Shown piece by piece: positions 9,230-16,164 of a DNA stretch of 64,000 bases. Under the pieces are notes generated by a model. It was given only the letters and a program-made list of their open reading frames with translations. It was not told where the DNA came from and searched no databases. Location: assembly GCA_014654775.1 (NCBI GenBank), contig JACVZW010000009.1, forward strand, positions 44,165 to 108,164. Reading direction: 5' to 3'. The stretch is from Paracoccaceae bacterium. GTDB lineage: Bacteria; Pseudomonadota; Alphaproteobacteria; Rhodobacterales; Rhodobacteraceae. How positions within the stretch are numbered: the first letter of the stretch is position 1; each line of letters starts with the position of its first letter. The position numbers and the translations under genes were made by a program.

Positions 9230-10198
9230 ATGGCGAGTACACCGCGCAAGCTTTCCGCCAATGAGGTGGCCGCCCTTGTTGGCGGCCTGATGGACACCAC
9301 AAGCTTCGGCCAGTCGGCGGACGGGGTCGAGGTTCGGCCCTATACCTTTGGTTCCAATGATCTTTCCCTGATGGGCGACTATCACGCCCTGCGGATGATC
9401 AACGAAAGGTTCTGCCGGATTGCGCGGTCCGTCTTTCTGCCGATGCTGCGCATCCAACCGCGGATTTCGGCCTTTCCGGCCGAGATGCGGAGTTTCGACG
9501 ACTATCGCAACAGTCAGGACAATTTTGTTTCGCTGACCAATACGCGGATCGAAGAGTTGCGGGGCAACCATCTGTTCGTGATCCCGCCGCCGTTCATCAG
9601 CCTGCTGACGGACGCCTATTACGGAGGGTCGATCCGCTATGTGAAGAACGGGCGGAACGAGTTCACCGCGACCGAGCAGCGGGTGATCGAGATTGTCACC
9701 GACCGGCTGAACAGCGCGCTGCAACTGGCCTGGCGCGATTTGATGCAGTTGACCTTCAGCGTCCAGAGCCGGGAAGAGAACATGCAGTTCGCCGCCTTCG
9801 TGGATGGCGACGACATGATCGTTAACTGTTCCTTCATGGTTCAGTTGCCCGATGCCGAACCGGCAAGTTTCGATATTCTCTATCCACTTCAGACACTTAA
9901 GCCAATCTCCAGCCAGCTTCGGTCGCGCACGCAGTCGGATTCCTTGGAAGATGACGCCAGTTGGCGCGAACGGCTGGAGCGGGCGGTGCTGTCTATCCCG
10001 CTGGATCTGCGGACACGGCTTTGCGAGCCGGAGATCCCGCTGAAGCGGCTGGCGTCTTTGAAGGAAGGGGATGTTGTACCTGCCAAGGTGACCGATGCGG
10101 TTGAAATCCTGATCGACGGGAAAGTTTTTTTCGAGGCGGTGCCGGGCGAGTTGGGGGGGAAGTCGGCCCTGAGCATCAGGAAACGGGTGAAAGGATAA
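9230..10198 (+). CDS. fliM: Flagellar motor switch protein FliM
   Basis: FliM is the C-ring protein that receives CheY-P and sets rotation direction. The 322-aa protein begins with the short conserved CheY-binding segment (KLSANEVAALVGG, residues 6-18). The FliM middle domain follows, with VIPPPFISLLTDAYYGG, and a SPOA-like C-terminal domain (about 245-320) with DVVPAKVTDAVEILIDGK. GC content dips slightly from 9900 to 10150 but the frame is intact. fliN starts 6 bp later. Confidence 0.92.
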   Translation: MASTPRKLSANEVAALVGGLMDTTSFGQSADGVEVRPYTFGSNDLSLMGDYHALRMINERFCRIARSVFLPMLRIQPRISAFPAEMRSFDDYRNSQDNFVSLTNTRIEELRGNHLFVIPPPFISLLTDAYYGGSIRYVKNGRNEFTATEQRVIEIVTDRLNSALQLAWRDLMQLTFSVQSREENMQFAAFVDGDDMIVNCSFMVQLPDAEPASFDILYPLQTLKPISSQLRSRTQSDSLEDDASWRERLERAVLSIPLDLRTRLCEPEIPLKRLASLKEGDVVPAKVTDAVEILIDGKVFFEAVPGELGGKSALSIRKRVKG

Positions 10199-10204
10199 GG
10201 AAAG

Positions 10205-10489
10205 ATGACCGAAGCGGCGACATCGGCGGGCAGCGAAGGGCTGCGGCTGCTGGAGAATATCGGCGTGAAGCTGACGGTCGAGGTCGGCCGGGCCGAGCTG
10301 ACGATCCGGGATTTGCTAAGGCTTTCAGAGGGTTCCGTGATCGAACTGGACCGTCTGGCGGGTGATCCGCTGGATGTGCTGGTGAACGGCACGCTGATCG
10401 CCAAGGGCGAGGTGGTGATGGTGGGCGAACGCTTTGGCATCCGCTTTGGCCAGATCATCGACCCGGAAAAACGGGCGGAAAGCCTGTAA
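10205..10489 (+). CDS. fliN: Flagellar motor switch protein FliN
   Basis: This 94-aa SPOA-domain protein forms the base of the C ring with FliM. Typical features are VKLTVEVGRAELTIRDLL and the central GSVIELDRLAGDPLDVLVNG, followed by LIAKGEVVMVGERFGIR. The length is normal for the short FliN form. It ends 1 bp before the 62-bp dispersed repeat. Confidence 0.93.
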   Translation: MTEAATSAGSEGLRLLENIGVKLTVEVGRAELTIRDLLRLSEGSVIELDRLAGDPLDVLVNGTLIAKGEVVMVGERFGIRFGQIIDPEKRAESL

Positions 10490-10490
10490 C

Positions 10491-10552
10491 GGCTGTGCCC
10501 TGTTTTGTGCCGCAAACTGTGCAGCAAACTGTGGGCACAGAGCGCGCGGTGG
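10491..10552. repeat. 62-bp dispersed structured repeat, copy 1
   Basis: This segment recurs at 54161-54222 with 59 of 62 identical bases, in the same orientation. An 8-bp inverted repeat, CTGTGCCC (10493-10500) and GGGCACAG (10533-10540), encloses a loop with two direct GCAAACTGTG copies 12 bp apart. It lies between fliN and the minus-strand gene ending at 10573. It may be a REP-like element, an RNA structure or a protein-binding site; nothing in the sequence decides which. Confidence 0.85.
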
Positions 10553-10572
10553 CGTGACGGTTCGTCAGGGGT

Positions 10573-10794
10573 TCAGGCGGCGTCGAGGGCCGCGAGGATG
10601 ATGCGGAAGGACTTGCTGCCGACCTTGGGCAGAAGCCGCAATTCGCGGATCAGCGCGGGCTGGGACATGGTGCGCACCTCTTCGACCGCGAGATCGAAGA
10701 AAGGGTGTTCGAGGGCGCGGCTGCTGGGAAGGCCGTCGATGCGGCGGGGGGCGATCAGGTCGCGCAAGGTGGGGGTGTGACGGGTTTTGGGCAT
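10573..10794 (-). CDS. Conserved-looking small hypothetical protein (73 aa)
   Basis: I do not recognise this gene. Codon third positions are overwhelmingly G or C, as in the surrounding genes, so it is probably real. The C-terminal half (about residues 48-73) reads LIRELRLLPKVGSKSFRIIL, vaguely reminiscent of a helix-hairpin-helix. There are no membrane segments or cysteines. It is on the opposite strand inside an otherwise co-oriented flagellar region, and its 3' end faces the 62-bp repeat. Its start lies about 165 bp from the fliO promoter, so the two are divergent. Confidence 0.65.
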   Translation of the reverse strand: MPKTRHTPTLRDLIAPRRIDGLPSSRALEHPFFDLAVEEVRTMSQPALIRELRLLPKVGSKSFRIILAALDAA

Positions 10795-10887
10795 AGGTCT
10801 TACTCACGATCAGGGTACTGGAGCGGAAGGTAGCGCCTGCAGGACGCGGTGGTCAGACAGACGGAGGTCTGGGCCTTGCTGACGTCC

Positions 10888-10948
10888 GGATGGAATCGCG
10901 GCGGGTTCAACCGGCGCTTGTGAGAAATAGTGCGGTTTCGTTCCATCC
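10888..10948 (+). promoter_or_regulatory. Possible enhancer sites upstream of the fliO promoter
   Basis: An 8-bp perfect inverted repeat, GGATGGAA (10888-10895) and TTCCATCC (10941-10948), is separated by 45 bp. The distal arm lies 66-73 bp and the proximal arm 13-20 bp before the -24 element of the fliO promoter. GGATGG is also repeated upstream of the fleT promoter. Binding of FleQ or FleQ/FleT is an inference from position. Confidence 0.3.
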
Positions 10949-10960
10949 CCGGGCATGGGG

Positions 10961-10976
10961 CGGCACGGGGCTTGCA
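10961..10976 (+). promoter_or_regulatory. Sigma-54 promoter before fliO
   Basis: CGGCACGGGGCTTGCA matches the -24/-12 pattern (only the leading T differs) with the invariant GG and GC at the correct spacing. It starts the fliOPQR-flhB unit. It also rules out the ORF-track start at 10955, which would lie upstream of the transcript start. Confidence 0.72.
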
Positions 10977-11017
10977 GAGAAACGGGCAACTGTCGCCTTT
11001 CTGACGGAGTGCCCGCT

Positions 11018-11302
11018 TTGGACGTGATCCGACCTGACCAGATCCTGACCCTTGTGCTGTTCATGGCCGTGCTTGGCCTTGGCTGGCTGGTGGTGAAGAT
11101 GAACCGCGGCGGCATCGCGCGGCGGATCGCGGGCGACCGCCGGATGCGGCTGGTGGAGGTGGCAGCGCTGTCGCCCACCGACCGGGCGATGATCCTGCAG
11201 GTGGATGCGCGCGAGTTCCTGATCCTGCGCTGTCGGGGCGAGGCCCCGGTGGTGACGGCGCTGGAAACGGCCGCGGCTCCGAAGGTGGAGGGCGCGGCAT
11301 GA
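11018..11302 (+). CDS. fliO: Flagellar biosynthesis protein FliO
   Basis: FliO is a small membrane protein that assists assembly of the FliP ring in the export gate. I chose the TTG start at 11018 because GGAG lies at 11006-11009 and the sigma-54 promoter lies between it and the longer ORF start. The resulting 94-aa protein has one membrane segment at about residues 8-24 and a cytoplasmic domain with MRLVEVAALSPTDRAMILQ, typical of FliO. It overlaps fliP by 4 bp. Confidence 0.82.
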   Translation: MDVIRPDQILTLVLFMAVLGLGWLVVKMNRGGIARRIAGDRRMRLVEVAALSPTDRAMILQVDAREFLILRCRGEAPVVTALETAAAPKVEGAA

Positions 11303-12045
11303 TGCGGTTTCTGCCCTTCCTTCTGCCCCTGCTGCTGGTGGTGCTGCCCGAGGGCGCGCTGGCGCAGGGTCTGCCCGCGCTGACCATGACTGAGACGGAC
11401 GGGGGAACGACCTATTCCCTGTCCTTGCAGATCGTGGCGCTGATGACGGCGCTGACAGTGCTGCCGTCGATCGTGCTGGGCATGACGGCCTTCACGCGGA
11501 TCATCATCGTGCTGTCGATCCTGCGGCAGGCACTGGGCACGATGCAGACGCCGCCCAACCAAGTGCTGATCGCGCTGGCGCTGTTCCTGACCTTTTTCGT
11601 GATGCAGCCCACCATGACCGCCTTTTATGAACAGGCGCTGTCGCCCTATCTGGACGGGCAGATGCCTGCCGAGCAGGCGATTGAGATCGGCAGCGGCATT
11701 CTGCGCGCCTTCCTGATCGAGAACACGCGGCAGAACGATCTGATGATGTTCCAGCAACTGGCGGGGGATGGCCCCTATGCCACGCAGGACGATGTGCCGA
11801 TGTCGGTGCTGCTGCCTGCCTTCATCACATCGGAACTGAAGACGGCGTTCCAGATCGGGTTCCTGATCTTTCTGCCCTTCCTCGTGATCGACATGGTGGT
11901 GGCGTCGATCCTGATGGCGCTGGGGATGATGATGCTGTCGCCGATGCTGGTGTCGCTGCCGATCAAGCTGCTGCTGTTCGTGCTGGTGGATGGCTGGGCT
12001 TTGACCGTGGGATCGCTGGCCGCGACCTATGGCGTGGGGGGATAG
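11299..12045 (+). CDS. fliP: Flagellar export gate protein FliP
   Basis: FliP is the main ring-forming subunit of the export gate. The 248-aa protein has a cleavable signal peptide (MMRFLPFLLPLLLVVLP to about residue 22) and four membrane segments. The family signature FTRIIIVLSILRQALGTMQT is followed by PPNQVLIALALFLTFFVM. The length is standard and fliQ begins directly after the stop codon. Confidence 0.96.
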   Translation: MMRFLPFLLPLLLVVLPEGALAQGLPALTMTETDGGTTYSLSLQIVALMTALTVLPSIVLGMTAFTRIIIVLSILRQALGTMQTPPNQVLIALALFLTFFVMQPTMTAFYEQALSPYLDGQMPAEQAIEIGSGILRAFLIENTRQNDLMMFQQLAGDGPYATQDDVPMSVLLPAFITSELKTAFQIGFLIFLPFLVIDMVVASILMALGMMMLSPMLVSLPIKLLLFVLVDGWALTVGSLAATYGVGG

Positions 12046-12312
12046 ATGGATTTCGACGGGAATATCGAGCAGCTGCGGCTGGCTTATTGGAACATCCTTC
12101 TGGTGGCGGGGCCGGTGCTGACCGTGGCGCTGATCACCGGTCTGGTGATCGGGATCGTGCAGGCGGCCACGTCGATCAACGAGCAGACGCTGAGTTTCGT
12201 GCCGAAGCTGGCGATTTCGATGCTGACCATGGCGCTGGCGTCGGGGTTCATGCTGACGGTGATGACAGACTACTTCGCCTATGTCTTTGAGACGATCCGG
12301 GCGATCCGGTGA
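12046..12312 (+). CDS. fliQ: Flagellar export gate protein FliQ
   Basis: This 88-aa protein has two membrane segments (about 16-37 and 55-75), the normal FliQ layout. The conserved TSINEQTLSFVPK lies between them. FliQ packs around the FliP-FliR core of the type III export gate. It starts immediately after the fliP stop. Confidence 0.95.
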   Translation: MDFDGNIEQLRLAYWNILLVAGPVLTVALITGLVIGIVQAATSINEQTLSFVPKLAISMLTMALASGFMLTVMTDYFAYVFETIRAIR

Positions 12313-12322
12313 GGGCAGGCTG

Positions 12323-13132
12323 ATGGGAGGCGAGTTTCCGCTGCCGGGCATGGGGTTGGAGGCCATCACCGGATGGCTGACGCAATACCTGTTTGCCATG
12401 CTGCGGATCGGGGCCTTTCTTCTGGCTGCGCCGTTCTTCGGTGGGCGGTTCGTGTCGCTGCCGGTGCGGATCATGGTGACGGCGGTGCTGGCGCTGCCCG
12501 TGATGGCGGGGGGCGTGGAACTGCCGGAGCCGGACGAGTTGGCCGGGCTGTCGGCGGTGCCGATGATCCTGAACGAATTGGCGATCGGGCTGGTGGCGGG
12601 GCTGGTGCTGATGATCCTGTTCAGTGCGGCGGCACTGGCCGGGGACCGGATCGCGGCGACGGCGGGCCTTGGCTTTGCGGCGCAGTTCGACCCGGCGGCG
12701 GGCGGACAGACGCCTGTGGTGGCGCAGATCTTCGGTCTGTTCATGACGGTGATCTTCTTTTCCGTGGACGGGCACCTGACGGCGATCCGGATCGTTCTGG
12801 AAAGCTATCAGGCGATGCCGCCGGGCAGCCCGATCGGGTTCGACCGGATGGTTCTGGCGGGGATCACGGCGGGGTCGCAGATGTTCGCCTTGGGCTTTGC
12901 GGTGATGATGCCGGTGATCGCGGTGCTGCTGCTGTTGAACATCGCGGTGGGGGTGGTGACGCGGTCTGCGCCCACCCTGAACATCTTTTCCTTCGGCTTT
13001 CCGCTGACGATGACGGTGACGCTGCTGCTTTTGTACCTGACCGCGCCGGGGACGGCTGCGTCGATGGAAGAAGTGGTGTCGGCGGGGCTGTCGCTGATCA
13101 GCGACCTTCTGTTGGGAGGTGGCGGTGGCTGA
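12323..13132 (+). CDS. fliR: Flagellar export gate protein FliR
   Basis: FliR is the single-copy core subunit of the export gate. I chose the ATG at 12323, with a GAGGGCAGG ribosome-binding site. The upstream extension to 12281 overlaps fliQ and adds a non-conserved basic tail. The 269-aa product has multiple membrane segments and the motif GFAAQFDPAAGGQTPVVAQ typical of FliR. It overlaps the flhB start by 8 bp. Confidence 0.93.
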   Translation: MGGEFPLPGMGLEAITGWLTQYLFAMLRIGAFLLAAPFFGGRFVSLPVRIMVTAVLALPVMAGGVELPEPDELAGLSAVPMILNELAIGLVAGLVLMILFSAAALAGDRIAATAGLGFAAQFDPAAGGQTPVVAQIFGLFMTVIFFSVDGHLTAIRIVLESYQAMPPGSPIGFDRMVLAGITAGSQMFALGFAVMMPVIAVLLLLNIAVGVVTRSAPTLNIFSFGFPLTMTVTLLLLYLTAPGTAASMEEVVSAGLSLISDLLLGGGGG

Positions 13133-14282
13133 GGAGAATGACGGCGCCGAAAAGTCACATGAGCCGACGCAGAAACGGTTGGATGACGCGCGGGAGGAAG
13201 GGAATGTCCTGACCTCGAAAGAGGCGATGGTCTTTGCCGGGATGGCGGTGGGGACGGGCGTGCTGGCGCTGTCGGCGCAGGCGATGCCGTCGCTTCTGCC
13301 GCGGTTTCAGGCCTATTTCCTGCTGGAGCCGGGGGCCAATCTGGATCAGGTCGTTGCGGCGCGCATCTGGGGGGCCTTCTGGGATGTCCTTGGTCTGGCG
13401 GTACTGGTGGCGGTGCCGATCATCCTTGCGACCATCGCGGTGCAGGTGGCGATGGGCGGGATACACTGGTCGATCAAGGCGGCGGGGATGAAGTGGAGCC
13501 GGATCGACCCGCTGGCCGGGATCAAGCGGATGGTGTCTGCGACCGCGCTGGTGGAACTGGGCAAGGCCATCGCCAAGGTTCTGGTTCTGGGCGCGGTGGG
13601 CTGGGCGATGCTGTCAGCGGCGCTGCCCACGCTGGAGCGGCTGTGGCAGGTGGGGCCTGCGGCGGGGGCGGCGGTTCTGGGCGATGTCACGCTGCGGATG
13701 ATGTGGGGGATGGTGCTGGGCCTGGCCGCCGTGGCGGTGCTGGACGTGGCATGGCAGTGGTACAGCCTGCGGCAGAAGATGATGATGACGCTGCAGGAGG
13801 TGAAGGAAGAGAGCAAGGAGCAGAACGGGTCGCCCGAGGTGAAGGGCCGCATCCGGCAATTGCAGATGGAGGTGAGCCGTCAGGCGTCGCAACGGCGCAA
13901 GGCGCTGGACGACGTGCCGCGGGCGACGGCGATCGTGACCAACCCGACGCACTTTGCCGTGGCGATCCGCTATGTGCCGGGCGAGACGCGGGCGCCCATG
14001 ATCCTTGCCATGGGCAAGGGGCCGATGGCGTTGGAGATCATGGCGCGGGGGCGGAAGGCGGGGCTGGCGCCGGTGCAGATTCCGGTTCTGGCGCGGGCTT
14101 TGTATTTCACCGGGGATATCGGGATGGAGATCAACGAGCAGCTTTACGCCGCGGTGGCGGCGGTGCTGGCGCATGTCTACCGGCTGGATCGCGGCGAGGG
14201 ATCGGTCCTGCCCGATGTCGAGCTGCCGCCGGAGCTGCGGTTCAGCGAATTCGGGCAACCTGAAGCGCGGAGGTACGGATGA
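13125..14282 (+). CDS. flhB: Flagellar export switch protein FlhB
   Basis: FlhB controls export substrate specificity by self-cleavage. This 385-aa protein has a hydrophilic N-terminus (EKSHEPTQKRLDDAREEG), four membrane segments, and a cytoplasmic domain with the autocleavage motif NPTH at residues 273-276. The GTG at 13125 is preferred because GGAGG lies 6 bp upstream; a GTG at 13119 is also possible. It overlaps fliR upstream and the next small ORF (ATGA) downstream. Confidence 0.95.
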   Translation: MAEENDGAEKSHEPTQKRLDDAREEGNVLTSKEAMVFAGMAVGTGVLALSAQAMPSLLPRFQAYFLLEPGANLDQVVAARIWGAFWDVLGLAVLVAVPIILATIAVQVAMGGIHWSIKAAGMKWSRIDPLAGIKRMVSATALVELGKAIAKVLVLGAVGWAMLSAALPTLERLWQVGPAAGAAVLGDVTLRMMWGMVLGLAAVAVLDVAWQWYSLRQKMMMTLQEVKEESKEQNGSPEVKGRIRQLQMEVSRQASQRRKALDDVPRATAIVTNPTHFAVAIRYVPGETRAPMILAMGKGPMALEIMARGRKAGLAPVQIPVLARALYFTGDIGMEINEQLYAAVAAVLAHVYRLDRGEGSVLPDVELPPELRFSEFGQPEARRYG

Positions 14283-14479
14283 CAAAACGCAGTCAGAAGA
14301 CGACCGGCGAGATGATCTCGACAGTGGTTTTTGCCGGGGGTGGGTTCCTGCTGCTGACCGGGGCGCTGGACTCGGAACTTTCGGTGGGAGAGCGGCTGGC
14401 GTTGGGCTTTGGCGCGCTGGGCGGGTTCGCGGCGGCGGCGCGGTTCCTGATCGCCGCGCTCTGGGCGCGGTGGCGGTGA
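14279..14479 (+). CDS. Small membrane protein downstream of flhB
   Basis: This 66-aa unrecognised protein starts within the flhB stop codon (ATGA overlap), so it is probably translated together with flhB. It has two hydrophobic stretches (about 10-27 and 40-60) joined by a short acidic loop, and a basic C-terminus. Its membrane character and coupling to flhB hint at a role in export-gate or motor assembly. No family match can be named from sequence alone. Confidence 0.65.
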   Translation: MTKRSQKTTGEMISTVVFAGGGFLLLTGALDSELSVGERLALGFGALGGFAAAARFLIAALWARWR

Positions 14480-14525
14480 TGGCACGGGATTTGCTGTGAT
14501 GCCGGGTAGAAAGAAGGAGAAGGCC

Positions 14526-15308
14526 ATGAGCAGCGCCGAGACGCCGGAAATGGATGCCGGGAAAGCCGCGGGCGACAGCACGACGGAGGGCATCCGCCGC
14601 GCGCTGGAAGCTGCCGAGGTGGCCAATGATGCGGCGCAGGAACTGGCCGATCTGTCTGCGGCGCATCGGGCCTTTGCCGAGGCCGTGATCAAGGGCCAGC
14701 GGCGGAACACGATGATCGCTTCGGGTGCGCTGGCCGGGTCCGTGCTTGCGGTGGCGCTGGGCGGTCTGGTTTATTTCCGGTCGGTCGCCGATCTGCGGAT
14801 GGCGGCCGGGGTTCAGGCCGAGGCAGCGACCTTGCTGGTCGAAGAGGTCAAGCAGATCGATGGCATCAGTGACCGGGTGGATGAGCAGCAGGCGAAGATG
14901 GCGACCGACCTACTGGCTTTGCTGGAGCAGGTGAAGGACGAGATCCGCATCGCCGGGGCTGCGGCCTTGACGCCGCCCGAGCCCGAGCCTGAACCCGAAG
15001 CTGAAACGATTGACCCGCAGCTCGTCGAGGCGATCCGGGCCGGGGTCAAGACGGACCTCGACGCGGCGAAGGCCGAACTGATGACCGCGCTGGCCGAGAT
15101 CGAAGTGAATGGCGGGGGCGCGCATATGGATGAGTTGAAGGCGCTGATCACCGAACTGTCGCTGCGCGGCGCGGTGGGGGGGCGCGAGACGGCATCCCCA
15201 GCACAAGCCGCGCCTGCCCCGGCAGCGCAGAGCAGCCCCGCGCGCAACACGCGCCCCGCGACGCGGGCGGCGAGCGCGCCGGAGCCCAATCCCTTTGTCT
15301 ATCCGTGA
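14526..15308 (+). CDS. Bitopic membrane protein in Fla1 cluster, candidate MotF
   Basis: This 260-aa protein has a helical, Ala/Glu-rich cytoplasmic N-terminus, one membrane segment at about 63-84, and a probably periplasmic part. That part contains a coiled-coil-like stretch (about 95-145), a PEPEPEPE linker and a Pro/Ala-rich C-terminus. The ATG at 14526 has an AAGGAG site. R. sphaeroides Fla1 rotation needs MotF, a single-pass membrane protein encoded in the flagellar cluster. Topology and position make this gene the better candidate than its neighbour, but I cannot align them here. Confidence 0.55.
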   Translation: MSSAETPEMDAGKAAGDSTTEGIRRALEAAEVANDAAQELADLSAAHRAFAEAVIKGQRRNTMIASGALAGSVLAVALGGLVYFRSVADLRMAAGVQAEAATLLVEEVKQIDGISDRVDEQQAKMATDLLALLEQVKDEIRIAGAAALTPPEPEPEPEAETIDPQLVEAIRAGVKTDLDAAKAELMTALAEIEVNGGGAHMDELKALITELSLRGAVGGRETASPAQAAPAPAAQSSPARNTRPATRAASAPEPNPFVYP

Positions 15309-15315
15309 CCGTGGC

Positions 15316-16044
15316 ATGAGCCAGCTGGGCGGAGAGGGCGGCATCGGTGCGGAGGACACCCCCTCTGGCCCCATGACCTTGCGGTTGCGCGAAGGATCGG
15401 TCACGCCCGAAGGGCGGCGGCTGGGTCTGACCGGGGGCGAGGTGCTGCTGTCGGTGAATGGCGTGGCCTTTTCCGGCAAGGAGACGGCGCTGACGGCGCG
15501 GCTTCTGATGCGGCGCGGCAAGCCTTTAGCGCTTACTTTTGCGCGCGAGGGGGGCAACCTTCTGGTGCTGGCCGGGACGACGGCGCTGGGCCGTTGGGAG
15601 CAGGTGCCCGCCCTGCCCGCCCCCGAGGGCGACGCGGCGCGGATCGATCCGGACGGGTTGCGGAATTACGAGGTGATGCGGGGCCCGGAAGGGCAGTATG
15701 ACCTTTATGCGGTGGAGGTGCCGCTGCTTGCAGTGATAGCACCGCCGCTGTGGCTGTTTCAAATGCGGGTCTGGGCACCGGGCGCGACGCTGTTGGTGGG
15801 GATGGTGGCTGCGGCTATCGTGACGCCGTGGCTGTCTTTGGTGGTGTGGCTGTCGGCGGCGCTGTGGATACGCGGGGCAGCGCTGCCGCTGCTGCGGATG
15901 GATCGGCAGGCGCGGGGTCTGGGCTTTGCGGGCGTGGTTGCAGCGCGCAGCGAGACGGAGGCGCATAAGCTGCATCAGGCGCGGTCGCCGGGGGATCGCT
16001 GCATCTTTTGCCCCGAAAAGGAGACGGCGGCGCAGGCGGCGTGA
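15316..16044 (+). CDS. Membrane protein with PDZ-like N-terminus and CxxC tail
   Basis: This is an unrecognised 242-aa protein. Residues about 20-75 resemble a PDZ-like fold (GEVLLSVNGVAFSGKE, then KPLALTFAREG). Two adjacent hydrophobic segments follow at about 130-190. The C-terminal tail contains RCIFCPEKE, a CxxC that could bind metal or redox partners. The ATG at 15316 lies 7 bp after the previous stop but has no clear ribosome-binding site. It is the last gene before a bidirectional terminator, so it belongs to the flhB unit. It could alternatively be the MotF counterpart. Confidence 0.6.
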   Translation: MSQLGGEGGIGAEDTPSGPMTLRLREGSVTPEGRRLGLTGGEVLLSVNGVAFSGKETALTARLLMRRGKPLALTFAREGGNLLVLAGTTALGRWEQVPALPAPEGDAARIDPDGLRNYEVMRGPEGQYDLYAVEVPLLAVIAPPLWLFQMRVWAPGATLLVGMVAAAIVTPWLSLVVWLSAALWIRGAALPLLRMDRQARGLGFAGVVAARSETEAHKLHQARSPGDRCIFCPEKETAAQAA

Positions 16045-16072
16045 TCTGCCCGTGAAAGGTTTGAAGGGAAAG

Positions 16073-16102
16073 AAAAAGGCCCGCCGATCCGGCGGGCCTT
16101 TT
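16073..16102. terminator. Bidirectional terminator between the flhB unit and rpoN
   Basis: AAGGCCCGCC and GGCGGGCCTT form a perfect GC-rich stem flanked by A-runs on the left and T-runs on the right. It lies between convergent genes (plus-strand gene ending 16044, rpoN ending 16165), so it can serve both strands. Confidence 0.85.
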
Positions 16103-16164
16103 CCCTTGTGTGAGCAGGAGACCTGACTTCCCTTTCACAAGTGCATGTATCTTTCGCAGTCCCC

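Noticed and set aside
10505-10780. 91-aa plus-strand ORF across the repeat
   Set aside because: It is antisense to the better supported 73-aa gene and its start lies within the non-coding repeat.
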